64,000 nucleotides of DNA from Turneriella sp. (GCA_019186965.1 JABARV010000018.1:62001-126000), one strand, 5' to 3'; counted from the first letter of the stretch, positions 34,929 through 45,548 are shown. Program-made: numbers and translations. The notes: generated by a model from the sequence alone, not told the origin.

Positions 34929-35852
34929 ATGGAAGATTTTGAAACACGCCCTGCATATTTTGAAGGGAAATTTATTCCTCTTAAAGACGCCAACCTCAAT
35001 ATACGCACGCATGCTTTACAGTATGCGACCGCATTTTTTGGCGGCATGCGGGGATATTTCAACGCGTCCAAAAACAACCTGTACGTGTTTCACCTCGAAG
35101 ACCACCACCGCCGCCTTCGCCAAAGCGCAAAAATTTTGCAATTCCACTGGAAAATGCCGTTTGAGGAATTTCGTGAAATTACGCTAAAAATTTTGCGCGA
35201 GGGAAATTGGCGCGAAAATTGTTACATGCGCCCTTTTGTGTATAAATCAGATTTATCGATGTCGCCGCGCCTGCATAACGTCGAAGACAAATTTGCCCTT
35301 TACGCAATTCCCCTAAACGACTACCTCGACACCAAGCGCGGTTTAAAAGCGCAGGTCTCGTCGTGGGTGCGCCTTTCGGATAACCAAATTCCTGCGCGTG
35401 CAAAAGCAACAGGTGGCTACATAAATTCAGCTCTCGCCAAAAGCGAAGCTTTGGAAAATGGATTCGACGAAGCTATTTTTCTAAACCAACATGGTTTTGT
35501 GTGCGAAGGCTCGGCAGAAAATCTTTTTCTTGTGCGCGACGGCGTGCTAGTTACCCCCGGCTACAATGCATCGATTCTTGAAGGAATAATCCGGCGGACA
35601 GTTATCGAGATTGCACAAAGTATGGGCATAAAAACTGTGGAGAGGGACATCAGCCGTACAGAGCTTTACGTCGCCGACGAAGTATTTTTTAGCGGTACGG
35701 GCGCACAAATTGCATGGATTGAATCTATTGACAGGCGTATAATCGGGGATGGGAAAATGGGTAGTGTTACATCAAAGATACGCGAAAAATTTTTCCAAAT
35801 CGCCAATGCAGAAGCTCCTGAGTTTAACCACTACTTAACCCCTGTTTATTAG
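34929..35852 (+). CDS. ilvE: Branched-chain amino acid aminotransferase
   Basis: A 307-residue class IV PLP aminotransferase interconverting branched-chain 2-oxo acids and Leu/Ile/Val. The lysine that should bind PLP is in RAKATGGYINSALAKSEA (about residue 159), followed by GFDEAIFLNQHGFVCEGSAENLFLV and LEGIIRRTVIEIA and the FFSGTGAQIAWI motif. I start at the ATG 1 bp after trxB; the frame stays open 40 codons upstream but only inside trxB. Next gene (holB) starts with no gap. Confidence 0.94.
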   Translation: MEDFETRPAYFEGKFIPLKDANLNIRTHALQYATAFFGGMRGYFNASKNNLYVFHLEDHHRRLRQSAKILQFHWKMPFEEFREITLKILREGNWRENCYMRPFVYKSDLSMSPRLHNVEDKFALYAIPLNDYLDTKRGLKAQVSSWVRLSDNQIPARAKATGGYINSALAKSEALENGFDEAIFLNQHGFVCEGSAENLFLVRDGVLVTPGYNASILEGIIRRTVIEIAQSMGIKTVERDISRTELYVADEVFFSGTGAQIAWIESIDRRIIGDGKMGSVTSKIREKFFQIANAEAPEFNHYLTPVY

Positions 35853-36788
35853 ATGCTTAAACTTAACGCAGAAAACGCTCCGCAGACAGTCATTTTTGAA
35901 GGTGACATGACGGATGCAAAAGCTCAACACCTGCGGCATTTAGCACGCGATATTTTATTCCAAAACCGGCGTGACGCATCTGACACCCTTGCGCTTACGT
36001 CGATTCTTGTCAACGAAGGAAGGCACCCAGACCTTGTGGAGTTTTTAGGGGAAAGCATACTTATTGGGCCTGAACGCGATGCGCCACCGGGCACTGTAAG
36101 GCATCTTTTGCGAAAAATTTTACCCTACGCACCTTGGAAATCCAACGCACGCGTTATACTTTTCCAAGACGCCGCTGGAATAAAAAATGAAGCGGAAACT
36201 GCGCTCCTTAAAACGCTCGAAGAACCTAAACCAAAACACTATTTTTTTTTAAACGCCCAAACTGCTGATTTATTAAAAGAGACAATACGCTCACGTGCAG
36301 TAATTACGCGTTTTGTCGAACCCTCTACAGGAGAAGGCCTTCCTGCAGATCCATGGAAAAGATTTTATTACCTTATAGGAAAAAGAACTCTCCAAGAGCA
36401 TGAATTAGCAATTATCGACGTTTTACGCAATGCATTCGACCAACTTACCTATAGCGTAGACGATTTTTCTCTTTTAGAAAACGCATTTTTCTTTACCCCA
36501 AAAAAACTTTTAGAAAAAGAGACTCTTCTCAAACAAAACCGAGCGCTTAATTTTGCAATAAATCCAGTTTACGCCGCGCTGCGCGATAGTCTCACAGAAG
36601 GCAAAGTTTCTCCGCTTGCGCCTTTTGCCCTTACGCGAATACCTACTGCAAATGCATTGGAGGCGGCAAAGCTCATCCAGGAATATATGCGCCTTCTAGA
36701 CGAACGCGTTTTTGGCAACAGGCCACTTAACCAAAGCGCCATTTTTTATAGCTTCTTTTTTAGGTTTATGCCTTTGTGGGCTCCTTAA
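35853..36788 (+). CDS. holB: DNA polymerase III delta-prime-like clamp-loader subunit
   Basis: A 311-residue protein of the AAA+ clamp-loader family. The part from NARVILFQDAAGIKNEAETALLKTLEEPKPKHYFFL to LLKETIRSRAVI is the diagnostic delta-prime stretch, with the SRC-like motif written as SRA. The N-terminal ATP-binding loop is absent, which is normal for delta-prime but here goes with an unusual, short first domain (HLARDILFQNRR...DLVEFL). The C-terminal domain is poorly conserved. It follows ilvE without a gap and is followed by nuoH after 52 bp. Confidence 0.85.
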   Translation: MLKLNAENAPQTVIFEGDMTDAKAQHLRHLARDILFQNRRDASDTLALTSILVNEGRHPDLVEFLGESILIGPERDAPPGTVRHLLRKILPYAPWKSNARVILFQDAAGIKNEAETALLKTLEEPKPKHYFFLNAQTADLLKETIRSRAVITRFVEPSTGEGLPADPWKRFYYLIGKRTLQEHELAIIDVLRNAFDQLTYSVDDFSLLENAFFFTPKKLLEKETLLKQNRALNFAINPVYAALRDSLTEGKVSPLAPFALTRIPTANALEAAKLIQEYMRLLDERVFGNRPLNQSAIFYSFFFRFMPLWAP

Positions 36789-36840
36789 AATTTCCGAATC
36801 TGCTCGACGCGCTCTACACGTGGAGTGGGTTGTCCCATCG

Positions 36841-37902
36841 ATGTGGTACCAAAGCGAAATCTTCTGGACGCTTATTAAAATTATTATCCTCTTCGGAGCG
36901 ATGATTACAGGCGCAGCTTACTATACGCTCCTTGAACGCAAATGGGCAGGGTATATACAAGACAGGTATGGGCCAAACCGCGCAGGCCTGTGGGGTATTT
37001 TGCAGCCCTTAGCCGACGGTATTAAGTTTATCACCAAACAAGAAACGATTCCCCGCCACGCGGATAAATGGATATTTATTCTTGCTCCCGCTATTTCAAT
37101 GACGGCGGCAATTATGCTTTGGGCAGCAATTCCTTTTTCTCCTGTCGTTAAAGACATCCCCGAATTTTTAAAAACTGCAACCGGAAACCGAGACTTTGTT
37201 TTTCAAGTCATGAATCCACCCAGCGGGCTTCTTTACATGTCGGCAATTGCGTCGCTTTCCGTATATGGAATTATGCTCGCAGGTTGGTCTTCCAACAACA
37301 AGTATTCGCTTCTAGGCGCGGTGCGCTCGACGGCACAAATGATTTCGTACGAACTTGCGCTTATGCTTTCTCTTGCAGCGGTTGTTATTCTGGCGGGAAG
37401 CCTTGACCTTTCACAAATTGTCGCGGCACAAAAGTCGCGCTGGTTTATCGCCACACTGCCGGGCGCGATTGCATTTTTGGTATTCCTTATCGCAATGTTC
37501 GCCGAAACGAACCGCTTGCCGTTTGACCTGGCCGAAGCCGAAAGCGAGCTTGTAACGGGTTTCCACACCGAATACGGCGCGTTTAAGTTTGCTCTCTTTT
37601 TTATCGCCGAATATATGAACATGATTACGCTTTCGCTACTGGCGGCGCTTTTATTTTTCGGAGGCTACAATATTCCTGCTTTTTTTCCTGAGGTAGTAAA
37701 AACAGCATGGTACTCCCCCATCGTGGGTTCACTCCTCTTTTTTCTTAAAGCGTTTCTTTTTGTGTTTCTTTTCGTATGGGTGCGTTGGTCGCTGCCACGT
37801 TTTCGTTACGACCAACTCATGAATTTGGGCTGGCGACGGCTCGTGCCTTTAGCGATGGTGAACTTACTTATTGCGGGGTTTTGGGTATATTTTTTCCCGT
37901 GA
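36841..37902 (+). CDS. nuoH: NADH-quinone oxidoreductase subunit H
   Basis: A 353-residue membrane subunit of complex I forming much of the quinone-binding cavity. It has about eight transmembrane helices. Hallmark motifs are LERKWAGYIQDRYGPNRAG, ILQPLADGIKFITKQ, AQMISYELALMLSL, FAETNRLPFDLAEAESELVTGFHTEYG and the final WVRWSLPRFRYDQLMNLGWRRLVPL. The start is uncertain: I use the ATG at 36841; an in-frame GTG at 36820 is possible. No other nuo gene is nearby, which is unusual since nuoH normally sits between nuoG and nuoI. Confidence 0.95.
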   Translation: MWYQSEIFWTLIKIIILFGAMITGAAYYTLLERKWAGYIQDRYGPNRAGLWGILQPLADGIKFITKQETIPRHADKWIFILAPAISMTAAIMLWAAIPFSPVVKDIPEFLKTATGNRDFVFQVMNPPSGLLYMSAIASLSVYGIMLAGWSSNNKYSLLGAVRSTAQMISYELALMLSLAAVVILAGSLDLSQIVAAQKSRWFIATLPGAIAFLVFLIAMFAETNRLPFDLAEAESELVTGFHTEYGAFKFALFFIAEYMNMITLSLLAALLFFGGYNIPAFFPEVVKTAWYSPIVGSLLFFLKAFLFVFLFVWVRWSLPRFRYDQLMNLGWRRLVPLAMVNLLIAGFWVYFFP

Positions 37903-37909
37903 GAGAGCA

Positions 37910-39496
37910 ATGCGTGGCGCACAAAACATACTTTTGCTTACGCTACCATGGCTACTTTCGTGTGGGCAAAAACTCGAACTTTTTTTAGGTGAAGATACTT
38001 CTATAAAGTTCACCCTCGAAAAAGAAACACAACCACAGGTAACATACAGCTTACGTAACCGCACTATCTCATTCGATTACCAATTCCATATCGATCGTAA
38101 TGGTAGCTATCGAACACTGCATACAAACGATACTTCTTGTAGTACAACAAATGCAAAACAAATTTCTTCGGGTACATTTGTAAAAAATGTGTCTATAACA
38201 ACTTCATTAACAATCCATCTGGACGATTTATCAACGTATGGCAACAATTTCTTGTTTTGCCTTGAAGATACGGCGGCGTACCAAAAAAAAGTAATCCAAT
38301 ACAGTTTTACCACTGCGCTACAAAATTTTCTTGAAAGTACCAACGAGAGCGGCTCTATCGATGTCGATTCGGGAGTATCTGCCGAATACTTTCTCTTCCA
38401 AAATGACTGGGTAAGTACTTTAGCCAACCGTGGCACAGGTTCTATCCTCGCTACCGGAGTGAGTAATCCGCGCTACCACACGGTGTTTATCGACCCCAAC
38501 GATAACTACCGCCTAAAATACGCTGTCGTCGATAGCGGCAACAACCGCGTACTCATTTTCAACCAAATACCAACGAGTAATTTAACGGCAGCTGATGTTG
38601 TCGTTGGGCAAGACAATTTCGCTAATGGTGGCCCCAACGCGGATCTAGGTATAGGGGGGCCTGTATCTTGCAAGGGATTTTATTTTCCTAACCATGTTTC
38701 TGTCTCTGCAACGGGAATTCTTTTTGTTGCAGACACATATAACAACCGCGTGTTGGGCTTTAATCAAGTACCTACGGCAAACGGCACTGTAGCGGATTTT
38801 GTTTTGGGGCAAGTAGACTGTACAAGTAACTCTTCAGGAGTAACGCCAACGGCTTTAAGTGCCCCTCAAATTGCGCGCCCAATGCAAGGAAAGCTCTATT
38901 TGGTTGATACAGGAAATAATCGGGTACTGGTATATAATTCGGTACCCAATAGCTCCGCCGCCGCTGATTTTGCCATCGGCCAAGCAAACTTAACAACAGG
39001 CACGGCGACGGGAGCGAATTTTACGACCCAATCCGATTACCTCAAAACACCCACCGACGTTCTTGTGCACGATAACCATCTGTATATTTCGGACGCCGAT
39101 TACCACCGCGTTTTGGTTTTTGATGCTGTGCCGAGTGTTGCCGACACACGCCCCGATTACGTACTTGGACATACAAGTGCCAGTCTTGTGCTGCCTAACC
39201 AAGGCTTTCCTTTTGCAACGGCGACGGGTCTCAACTATCCCACCAACCTTGCCGCGCAAGACAACACGCTTGCCGTCGCCGACCGCGACAACCACCGTGT
39301 ACTTCTGTACGACTTGCCTATTACTGGCAATGCACAAGCAGCGCAAAAAGTGTTGGGTCAAAGTGGCATGACGACCAATTCTCCCGGTGTTGGGCAAGGA
39401 CAGTTTAACAAAGCCAACGGGCTCATTTTTGACGGCGGCTTTATGTGGGTCGCGGATACGGAAAATAACCGTGTGCAAGTGCTGGCGATTCCGTAA
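37910..39496 (+). CDS. NHL-repeat beta-propeller lipoprotein
   Basis: A 528-residue lipoprotein (MRGAQNILLLTLPWLLSC). After a beta-rich N-terminal domain of about 160 residues come NHL-type propeller blades that repeat a D-GNNRVL core: AVVDSGNNRVLIFNQIPTS, VADTYNNRVLGFNQVPTA, LVDTGNNRVLVYNSVPNS, ISDADYHRVLVFDAVPSV, VADRDNHRVLLYDLP and VADTENNRVQVLAIP. Each blade pair is separated by a VxGQxx segment. Such propellers bind proteins or carbohydrates at the cell surface. It follows nuoH by 7 bp but is unlikely to be functionally related. The ATG at 37910 is preferred over one at 37871 because it begins the signal peptide. Confidence 0.88.
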   Translation: MRGAQNILLLTLPWLLSCGQKLELFLGEDTSIKFTLEKETQPQVTYSLRNRTISFDYQFHIDRNGSYRTLHTNDTSCSTTNAKQISSGTFVKNVSITTSLTIHLDDLSTYGNNFLFCLEDTAAYQKKVIQYSFTTALQNFLESTNESGSIDVDSGVSAEYFLFQNDWVSTLANRGTGSILATGVSNPRYHTVFIDPNDNYRLKYAVVDSGNNRVLIFNQIPTSNLTAADVVVGQDNFANGGPNADLGIGGPVSCKGFYFPNHVSVSATGILFVADTYNNRVLGFNQVPTANGTVADFVLGQVDCTSNSSGVTPTALSAPQIARPMQGKLYLVDTGNNRVLVYNSVPNSSAAADFAIGQANLTTGTATGANFTTQSDYLKTPTDVLVHDNHLYISDADYHRVLVFDAVPSVADTRPDYVLGHTSASLVLPNQGFPFATATGLNYPTNLAAQDNTLAVADRDNHRVLLYDLPITGNAQAAQKVLGQSGMTTNSPGVGQGQFNKANGLIFDGGFMWVADTENNRVQVLAIP

Positions 39497-39557
39497 GCAT
39501 AAAGGTATACTATTCCAGGTCTCCACCGACACCTTTAAATTTTTTACCTCGCCCAAC

Positions 39558-39583
39558 GGCCGCCACTCGGCCTCAGCTTTTTT
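39558..39583 (+). terminator. Weak hairpin-plus-T candidate terminator
   Basis: GGCCG (39558-39562) pairs with CGGCC (39568-39572) across five bases, and a run of six T follows after TCAGC. The stem is only five pairs and the T run is displaced, so termination after the NHL gene is possible but weak. Confidence 0.25.
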
Positions 39584-39596
39584 AACTCGCTGTAAA

Positions 39597-40235
39597 ATGG
39601 ATTGTCCCGAGCCTCTTGCGCTAATTCGCGTACCAAGTTCTTCTTCCCACTACCCACGAAAAACCGACTTTACAGTCGGCTCTAACTATGGCCCTGCAAC
39701 CAGAGTGCCCAGCGACAGTCCGATTGGTTTTTTAGGGCTTAGCTTAGGAATTTGGTTTCTTATTTTAGGTTGGGCTTTTCAAAGCCAAAGTAGTGTATCG
39801 GCAATTACCCGTATTTTGATAGCTCTCCTTTCAGCCGCGCTACCTACTTTGACATTGTTCTATTTTATGAATAAGCCGAATCCATATAAAGAAGGTATAA
39901 AAGCACTCTACGAGAAAAATGAAGCTTATTTTCAAAATTGGGACACAAAAAATTTATCTAAAAAAGAACTCTCTTCTTTGTTTGCAGAGAGCATCCGCCA
40001 CCGTGAGCCCAAACTAGGGAGACACATTGCCCAACACATCAAACCTTTTACTTTTGAAGATGCAATCGATAACTTTGTGGAGTTATCGGCCTCAACGTGC
40101 CAGAAAGAGTTTTTTGAAATTATTAAAGAAAATAATCCGACTCTTTTGGAGGGACAAAAAAATACGGTTGAAGAAATCTTAAAAACAAATTGTAAAGATT
40201 CAAACGTAGCTAAAGAAATTCAAAATTTATTTTAA
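39597..40235 (+). CDS. Membrane protein of unknown function
   Basis: A 212-residue protein. I begin at the ATG at 39597; the open frame extends upstream into the NHL gene, but that part reads as noncoding. Two membrane helices (PIGFLGLSLGIWFLILGWAF and ITRILIALLSAALPTLTLFYFM) lie at about residues 40-95, followed by a cytosolic-looking helical domain rich in Lys/Glu (YEKNEAYFQNWDTKNLSKKELSSLF, DAIDNFVELSASTCQKEFFEIIKENNP). No family recognised. It ends 7 bp before the dispersed palindromic repeat. Confidence 0.6.
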   Translation: MDCPEPLALIRVPSSSSHYPRKTDFTVGSNYGPATRVPSDSPIGFLGLSLGIWFLILGWAFQSQSSVSAITRILIALLSAALPTLTLFYFMNKPNPYKEGIKALYEKNEAYFQNWDTKNLSKKELSSLFAESIRHREPKLGRHIAQHIKPFTFEDAIDNFVELSASTCQKEFFEIIKENNPTLLEGQKNTVEEILKTNCKDSNVAKEIQNLF

Positions 40236-40242
40236 CCGCCAA

Positions 40243-40495
40243 GGTGGGTAGGCCGGAACTCGCGAAGCCAAGATAGAGAGCAAATTTTTCGCACATTTTG
40301 AAGCGCGGTTCGTTCAAAAATACGAAATTTTGCACAAATTCCAATAGCGTGCAGAGCAAATCGGCAACGATTTGCCGTCGGCCAAAGCGCCGCCGCCCTC
40401 ACGGCGTTGCACGCCGCTTTGGCGGAGGAATTTGTGCAAAATAGCGATTCAAAATGTGCGAAAAATTTGCCTCAGCGAGTTCCGGCCTACCCACC
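40243..40495 (+). repeat. Dispersed imperfect palindromic repeat, copy 1 (253 bp)
   Basis: The ends are perfect inverted repeats GGTGGGTAGGCCGGAACTCG and its complement. Longer imperfect arms follow: each contains GCAAATTTTTCGCACATTTT or its complement and TTTGCACAAATTCC. The two arms differ in a fixed way, so the element has a direction. The centre holds a nested hairpin around GCAAATCGGCAACGATTTGC (40357-40376) and an extra GC-rich module with GCCAAAGCG (40381-40389) facing CGCTTTGGC (40415-40423). No open reading frame. It fills most of the 318-bp gap before argG. No clear target duplication is seen. Confidence 0.88.
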
Positions 40496-40553
40496 AAGAT
40501 AACCACCGATACACATTCATTTACGCGCTATCTTAAATCTCTTTTGAGGTACC

Positions 40554-41771
40554 ATGCAAACTCCTGCGATTAAGAAAATCGTTCTCGCGTACTCGGGCGG
40601 ACTCGACACCTCTGTCATTCTCCACTGGCTCAAAAAAACATATAACTGCGAAGTGGTCGCGTACTGTGCCGACATCGGCCAAGAAGAAGAACTCTCCGGT
40701 TTAGACGAAAAAGCCAAAAACACCGGCGCATCGAAGTGCTATATCGAAGACTTGCGCAGCGAGTTTGTGAAGGACTATGTTTTCCCAATGCTGCGCTCGT
40801 CGGCACTCTACGAAATGCGCTATCTTTTGGGCACGTCGATTGCGCGTCCGCTCATTGCCAAGCGGCAAGTGGAAATCGCCGAAAAAGAAGGCGCCGACGC
40901 GGTGGCGCACGGAGCCACCGGCAAGGGCAACGACCAAGTGCGTTTTGAGATGGCATTCATGGCGCTTGCGCCTAAACTTAAAATTGTGGCGCCGTGGCGC
41001 ACATGGAACTTCAAAGGCCGCGAAGATTTAATCCGCTATGCTAAAGAAGAAAAAATTCCAGTGGTGGCCTCTGCTGCCAAGCCCTATTCGATGGATAGAA
41101 ACGCGCTCCATATTAGCTACGAAGGCGGAGTGCTCGAAGATCCATGGCATGAATATAAAGAAGAAATGTTTATCCTCACCCAAAGCGCCGAGAAAGCACC
41201 CGACAGTGCCGAGGTGGTCACCATTGATTTTGTGCACGGCAACGCCACTGCGGTCAACGGCCAAAAAATGGAACCGTTCGAACTGCTCATGCACTTAAAC
41301 AAACTCGGTGGCAAGCACGGCGTGGGTAGGATTGACATCGTGGAAAACCGCCTCGTCGGTATCAAGTCGCGCGGCGTGTACGAAACGCCGGGCGGTACGA
41401 TTTTACATCTGGCGCACCGCGACCTGGAGTCCATCACACTCGAACGCAATTTGCAGCACACCAAAGACGAGCTGTCGATGAAGTATGCACGCTTAGTCTA
41501 CAACGGCCAATGGTTTACCCCCGAGCGCGAGGCGTTGCAAGCGTTTGTCGATCAAACGCAGCGGGTGGTCACCGGCCAAGTGAAAGTTAAACTCTACAAA
41601 GGCAGCGCGGTCGTTTTGGGAAGACAATCCCCCCATTCGCTTTATAGCTCTGCGTTGGCGTCCTTTGAAAAAGAAGATGTGTACAACCAATTCGACGCCG
41701 AAGGGTTCATCCGCCTTTTTGGACTCACTGCTCGTAATTCGTATTCTGAGTACAAAAAAGAAATCGGATAA
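40554..41771 (+). CDS. argG: Argininosuccinate synthase
   Basis: A 405-residue enzyme joining citrulline and aspartate with ATP to form argininosuccinate, the penultimate step of arginine synthesis. The PP-loop AYSGGLDTS is at residues 12-20; further family blocks are [51 protein letters not shown] and [28 protein letters not shown]. Full length. Its codons look visibly more G/C-rich at third positions than those of most neighbours, as do those of the following gene. A GAGG ribosome site precedes the ATG. It lies just inside one copy of the dispersed repeat. Confidence 0.97.
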   Translation: MQTPAIKKIVLAYSGGLDTSVILHWLKKTYNCEVVAYCADIGQEEELSGLDEKAKNTGASKCYIEDLRSEFVKDYVFPMLRSSALYEMRYLLGTSIARPLIAKRQVEIAEKEGADAVAHGATGKGNDQVRFEMAFMALAPKLKIVAPWRTWNFKGREDLIRYAKEEKIPVVASAAKPYSMDRNALHISYEGGVLEDPWHEYKEEMFILTQSAEKAPDSAEVVTIDFVHGNATAVNGQKMEPFELLMHLNKLGGKHGVGRIDIVENRLVGIKSRGVYETPGGTILHLAHRDLESITLERNLQHTKDELSMKYARLVYNGQWFTPEREALQAFVDQTQRVVTGQVKVKLYKGSAVVLGRQSPHSLYSSALASFEKEDVYNQFDAEGFIRLFGLTARNSYSEYKKEIG

Positions 41772-41777
41772 GAGAGC

Positions 41778-42233
41778 GTGGCGAAAACCCAAACTTTTGT
41801 TTCTCCCGAAAATTGGTATTCGCTCGAATACCCGCGCACATGGGAAATGGAAGTGGTCGAAGGCATCCCCAGCTTTTTTGACGGCATAAGCCCCTACGGC
41901 GGAGTGCTGCAACTTTTGGCGGCGAACCTTGTGGGCGCAGTGAATCAAGAGTTGCTCGCGCATTCGCCCTTTCTTGCGGGAAAAGATTTGGGTGAAAAGC
42001 TATCCCTTTTTTTGGCGAAGCAAGGGGTGAGCGACGAAGCAGCGCGTTTTTTTATACGCGACAACACCGAAATGGGCGTGTGCGAATACAGGGCGGATGG
42101 CCACTTCTATCTCGCGCTCATGGCAGAACGAAACAAGATTTTCGTACTCGCACTCTATAACTGCAAAGGCGAACCCGACAATGAAGAAGCGAAACTCGTG
42201 GGCGAGATTTTGCAATCGCTAGTGCTGTTATAG
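41778..42233 (+). CDS. DUF3805-like cytosolic protein
   Basis: A 151-residue protein starting at GTG, 6 bp after argG. The N-terminal FVSPENWYSLEYPRTWEMEVVEG resembles the start of DUF3805-type proteins (tentative, from memory), with the rest a small alpha/beta fold (VLQLLAANL, ARFFIRDNTEMGVCEY, HFYLALMAERNKIFVLALYNC). It has no signal peptide. Similar short proteins are often annotated as immunity- or stress-related but without a known function. Codon use matches argG, so the two probably moved or evolved together. Confidence 0.65.
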   Translation: MAKTQTFVSPENWYSLEYPRTWEMEVVEGIPSFFDGISPYGGVLQLLAANLVGAVNQELLAHSPFLAGKDLGEKLSLFLAKQGVSDEAARFFIRDNTEMGVCEYRADGHFYLALMAERNKIFVLALYNCKGEPDNEEAKLVGEILQSLVLL

Positions 42234-42341
42234 TAATTGAATAATAGGTCGTGGTGCGGCTATCTAAAAAGTCGAAAATTTTAGCTTTTTGGGTTGCCTA
42301 ATGCCAGCGCAAGTGGAACGCTCGGCATTTTTTCAACACCC

Positions 42342-42521
42342 TTTAGCGATAACTATGCCTATTTTGGGGATTATGTCACATTAGGGGGTAACTATACCGA
42401 TTTTCCGGATTATGTCACATTAGGGGATAACTATACCGATTTTCGGTATTATGTCACATTAGGGGATAACTATACCGATTTTTTTGGATTATGTCACATC
42501 AGGGGTAACTACGCCTATTTT
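42342..42521. repeat. 39-bp tandem direct repeat array, about 4.6 units
   Basis: Units begin with GGATTATGTCACATTAGGGG and continue with ATAACTATACCGATTTT. Full units start at 42368, 42407, 42446 and 42486, spaced 39, 39 and 40 bp, after a partial unit from 42342. Outer units are degenerate (TATGCCTATTTT, CATCAGGGGTAACTACGCC), inner ones nearly identical. The last unit runs into the 3' end of murD and supplies its stop and final codons. The rest of the gap between the convergent gene 41778-42233 and murD has no gene. The unit resembles the multiple transposase-binding sites at ends of some IS21-like elements; this is a guess. Confidence 0.88.
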
Positions 42522-43900
42522 AACGCTCCGACTAATTCTCTAAAGTAATTACCACGCTCCTCAAAGCTTGCAAATTGATCCCACGAAGTGACGGCAGGAG
42601 ACAAAAGCAATGTTGAACGCGGTAACTGCTGTTGAACGACCATACGTTTAGCCGCGTGGAACGCCTTGAATAAATTTTCGTGCAATGTGAATGTGGTAAA
42701 GCCCACGCTTTCAAAATCGGTGGCCATTTCTTTTTGGCATGCGCCGTAAATGCACGCGTGTGCATCGAGTTCTTTCAAGCGTTCGCCCAATTTATGGTAA
42801 CGCTCGCCTTTTTCTTGGCCACCTAAAAAAATAAACAAAGGGGATTTCACATTTTGGAGCGCTGTGAGCACCGCTTGGGTGGTCGTCGCTTTGCTGTCGT
42901 TGATAAAAGTTATTTGAGGGAAAACGGCTTGTGGAATAATTTCAAACCGGTGGGGCAACGGGGTGAGCGTTTGGATTGCAGGGGATAGTTGTAGCGAAGG
43001 ATTTCCCAAAACGCTCTGCGCTGCTTCGAGTGCAAAAAGGAGGTTTGCCCAATTATGCTTACCGTGAATTTTCAGCGTGTCGAGAAGAAGTGCTTTTTCA
43101 CCACTACCAAAAACAAGCATATCTTTTTCGATATGAAAATGCGGCGCGTGTAAGCGTTCGGTGTCGATAACAAAAAGCGGCTGTGTAAAATTTTTAAGTG
43201 GATGTGCGTTCTTCCAGTACGGAGTAAATCCGTCCGTTAAATTTTTGGCAATAATAAGCGGCGCATCTTTTTTGAGGCATTTAGCAATATTCCATTTTGC
43301 AAGGCCATATTCCTCGATACTTTTATAGCGGTTCAAGTGGTCGGGCGCGAGGTTCAAAAAAATGGCGGCATCGAGTTTCAAGTTTCCCGGTTCTTCTAAC
43401 TGGTAGCTCGAAAGCTCGCACACCAAGATGGTATTTTTATATTTTTCATTTTCTAAAATAATTTGCGAGAGGGGAATACCAAAATTGCCGCATTCGATAG
43501 CGTCGTGCCCCAAAGCACGCAAAAGTTGCGCCGTTAAAGTGGTCGTAGTGCTTTTGCCGTCGGTGCCGGTTACGCCGAGTATGGTATAATTAACCAAGTA
43601 CGGTGCTGCATACGCCACTTCGCTGATAATTTTTTTTCCAGCGTTGCGTGCTTCTTGGATGAAGGGATGGCTCAAGGGCACACCGGGAGTTAGTGTGAGT
43701 ACAGAAAAATTATTTTGTAGTCCTGCAAAATCCAATGCATCGTGCGGAATGTGTGTCGTTAAATGGGGCGCTAAACCTTGTGGTGCGGCGTTACTGTTTT
43801 TGTCGTACCACAGCACATGGTGCCCATGCTTTTGCAAAAGCCGTGCATACGATTCACCTGTTTTGCCACCGGCTCCCAGAAGTAAAACGCGGTTTGGCAT
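42515..43900 (-). CDS. murD: UDP-N-acetylmuramoylalanine--D-glutamate ligase
   Basis: A 461-residue Mur ligase adding D-Glu to UDP-MurNAc-L-Ala. N-terminal domain: MPNRVLLLGAGGKTGESYARLL; ATP loop TGTDGKSTTT near residue 109; central ELSSYQLE and LNLAPDHLNRYKSIEEY; hinge GKHNWANLLFALEAA; C-terminal FINDSKATTTQAVLTAL and FIFLGGQEKG with the family's DSKATN variant. The start at 43900 is set by the MPNRV sequence; the open frame extends to 43924, and the gene overlaps the 5' end region of the pyrG stop only slightly beyond that. The last codons lie within the 39-bp repeat array. Confidence 0.95.
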   Translation of the reverse strand: MPNRVLLLGAGGKTGESYARLLQKHGHHVLWYDKNSNAAPQGLAPHLTTHIPHDALDFAGLQNNFSVLTLTPGVPLSHPFIQEARNAGKKIISEVAYAAPYLVNYTILGVTGTDGKSTTTTLTAQLLRALGHDAIECGNFGIPLSQIILENEKYKNTILVCELSSYQLEEPGNLKLDAAIFLNLAPDHLNRYKSIEEYGLAKWNIAKCLKKDAPLIIAKNLTDGFTPYWKNAHPLKNFTQPLFVIDTERLHAPHFHIEKDMLVFGSGEKALLLDTLKIHGKHNWANLLFALEAAQSVLGNPSLQLSPAIQTLTPLPHRFEIIPQAVFPQITFINDSKATTTQAVLTALQNVKSPLFIFLGGQEKGERYHKLGERLKELDAHACIYGACQKEMATDFESVGFTTFTLHENLFKAFHAAKRMVVQQQLPRSTLLLSPAVTSWDQFASFEERGNYFRELVGALK

Positions 43901-43910
43901 TTTTAGAGGA

Positions 43911-45548
<1,638 letters not shown>

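Noticed and set aside
34475-35077. 200-codon antisense ORF across trxB and ilvE
   Set aside because: Cys/Arg-rich and opposite to two certain genes; no independent support.
39387-39596. Upstream extension of the membrane protein at 39597
   Set aside because: It overlaps the NHL gene in another frame and has no plausible protein character.
42342-42521. Reading the 39-bp array as a CRISPR
   Set aside because: There are no unique spacers of constant length; units abut with 2-5 variable bases, and there are no cas genes.
42294-42548. An 84-residue ORF encoding repeats of DYVTLGDNYTDF
   Set aside because: It starts at TTG without a ribosome site and is simply the 39-bp array read in a frame kept open because 39 is a multiple of three; it also runs into antisense murD.
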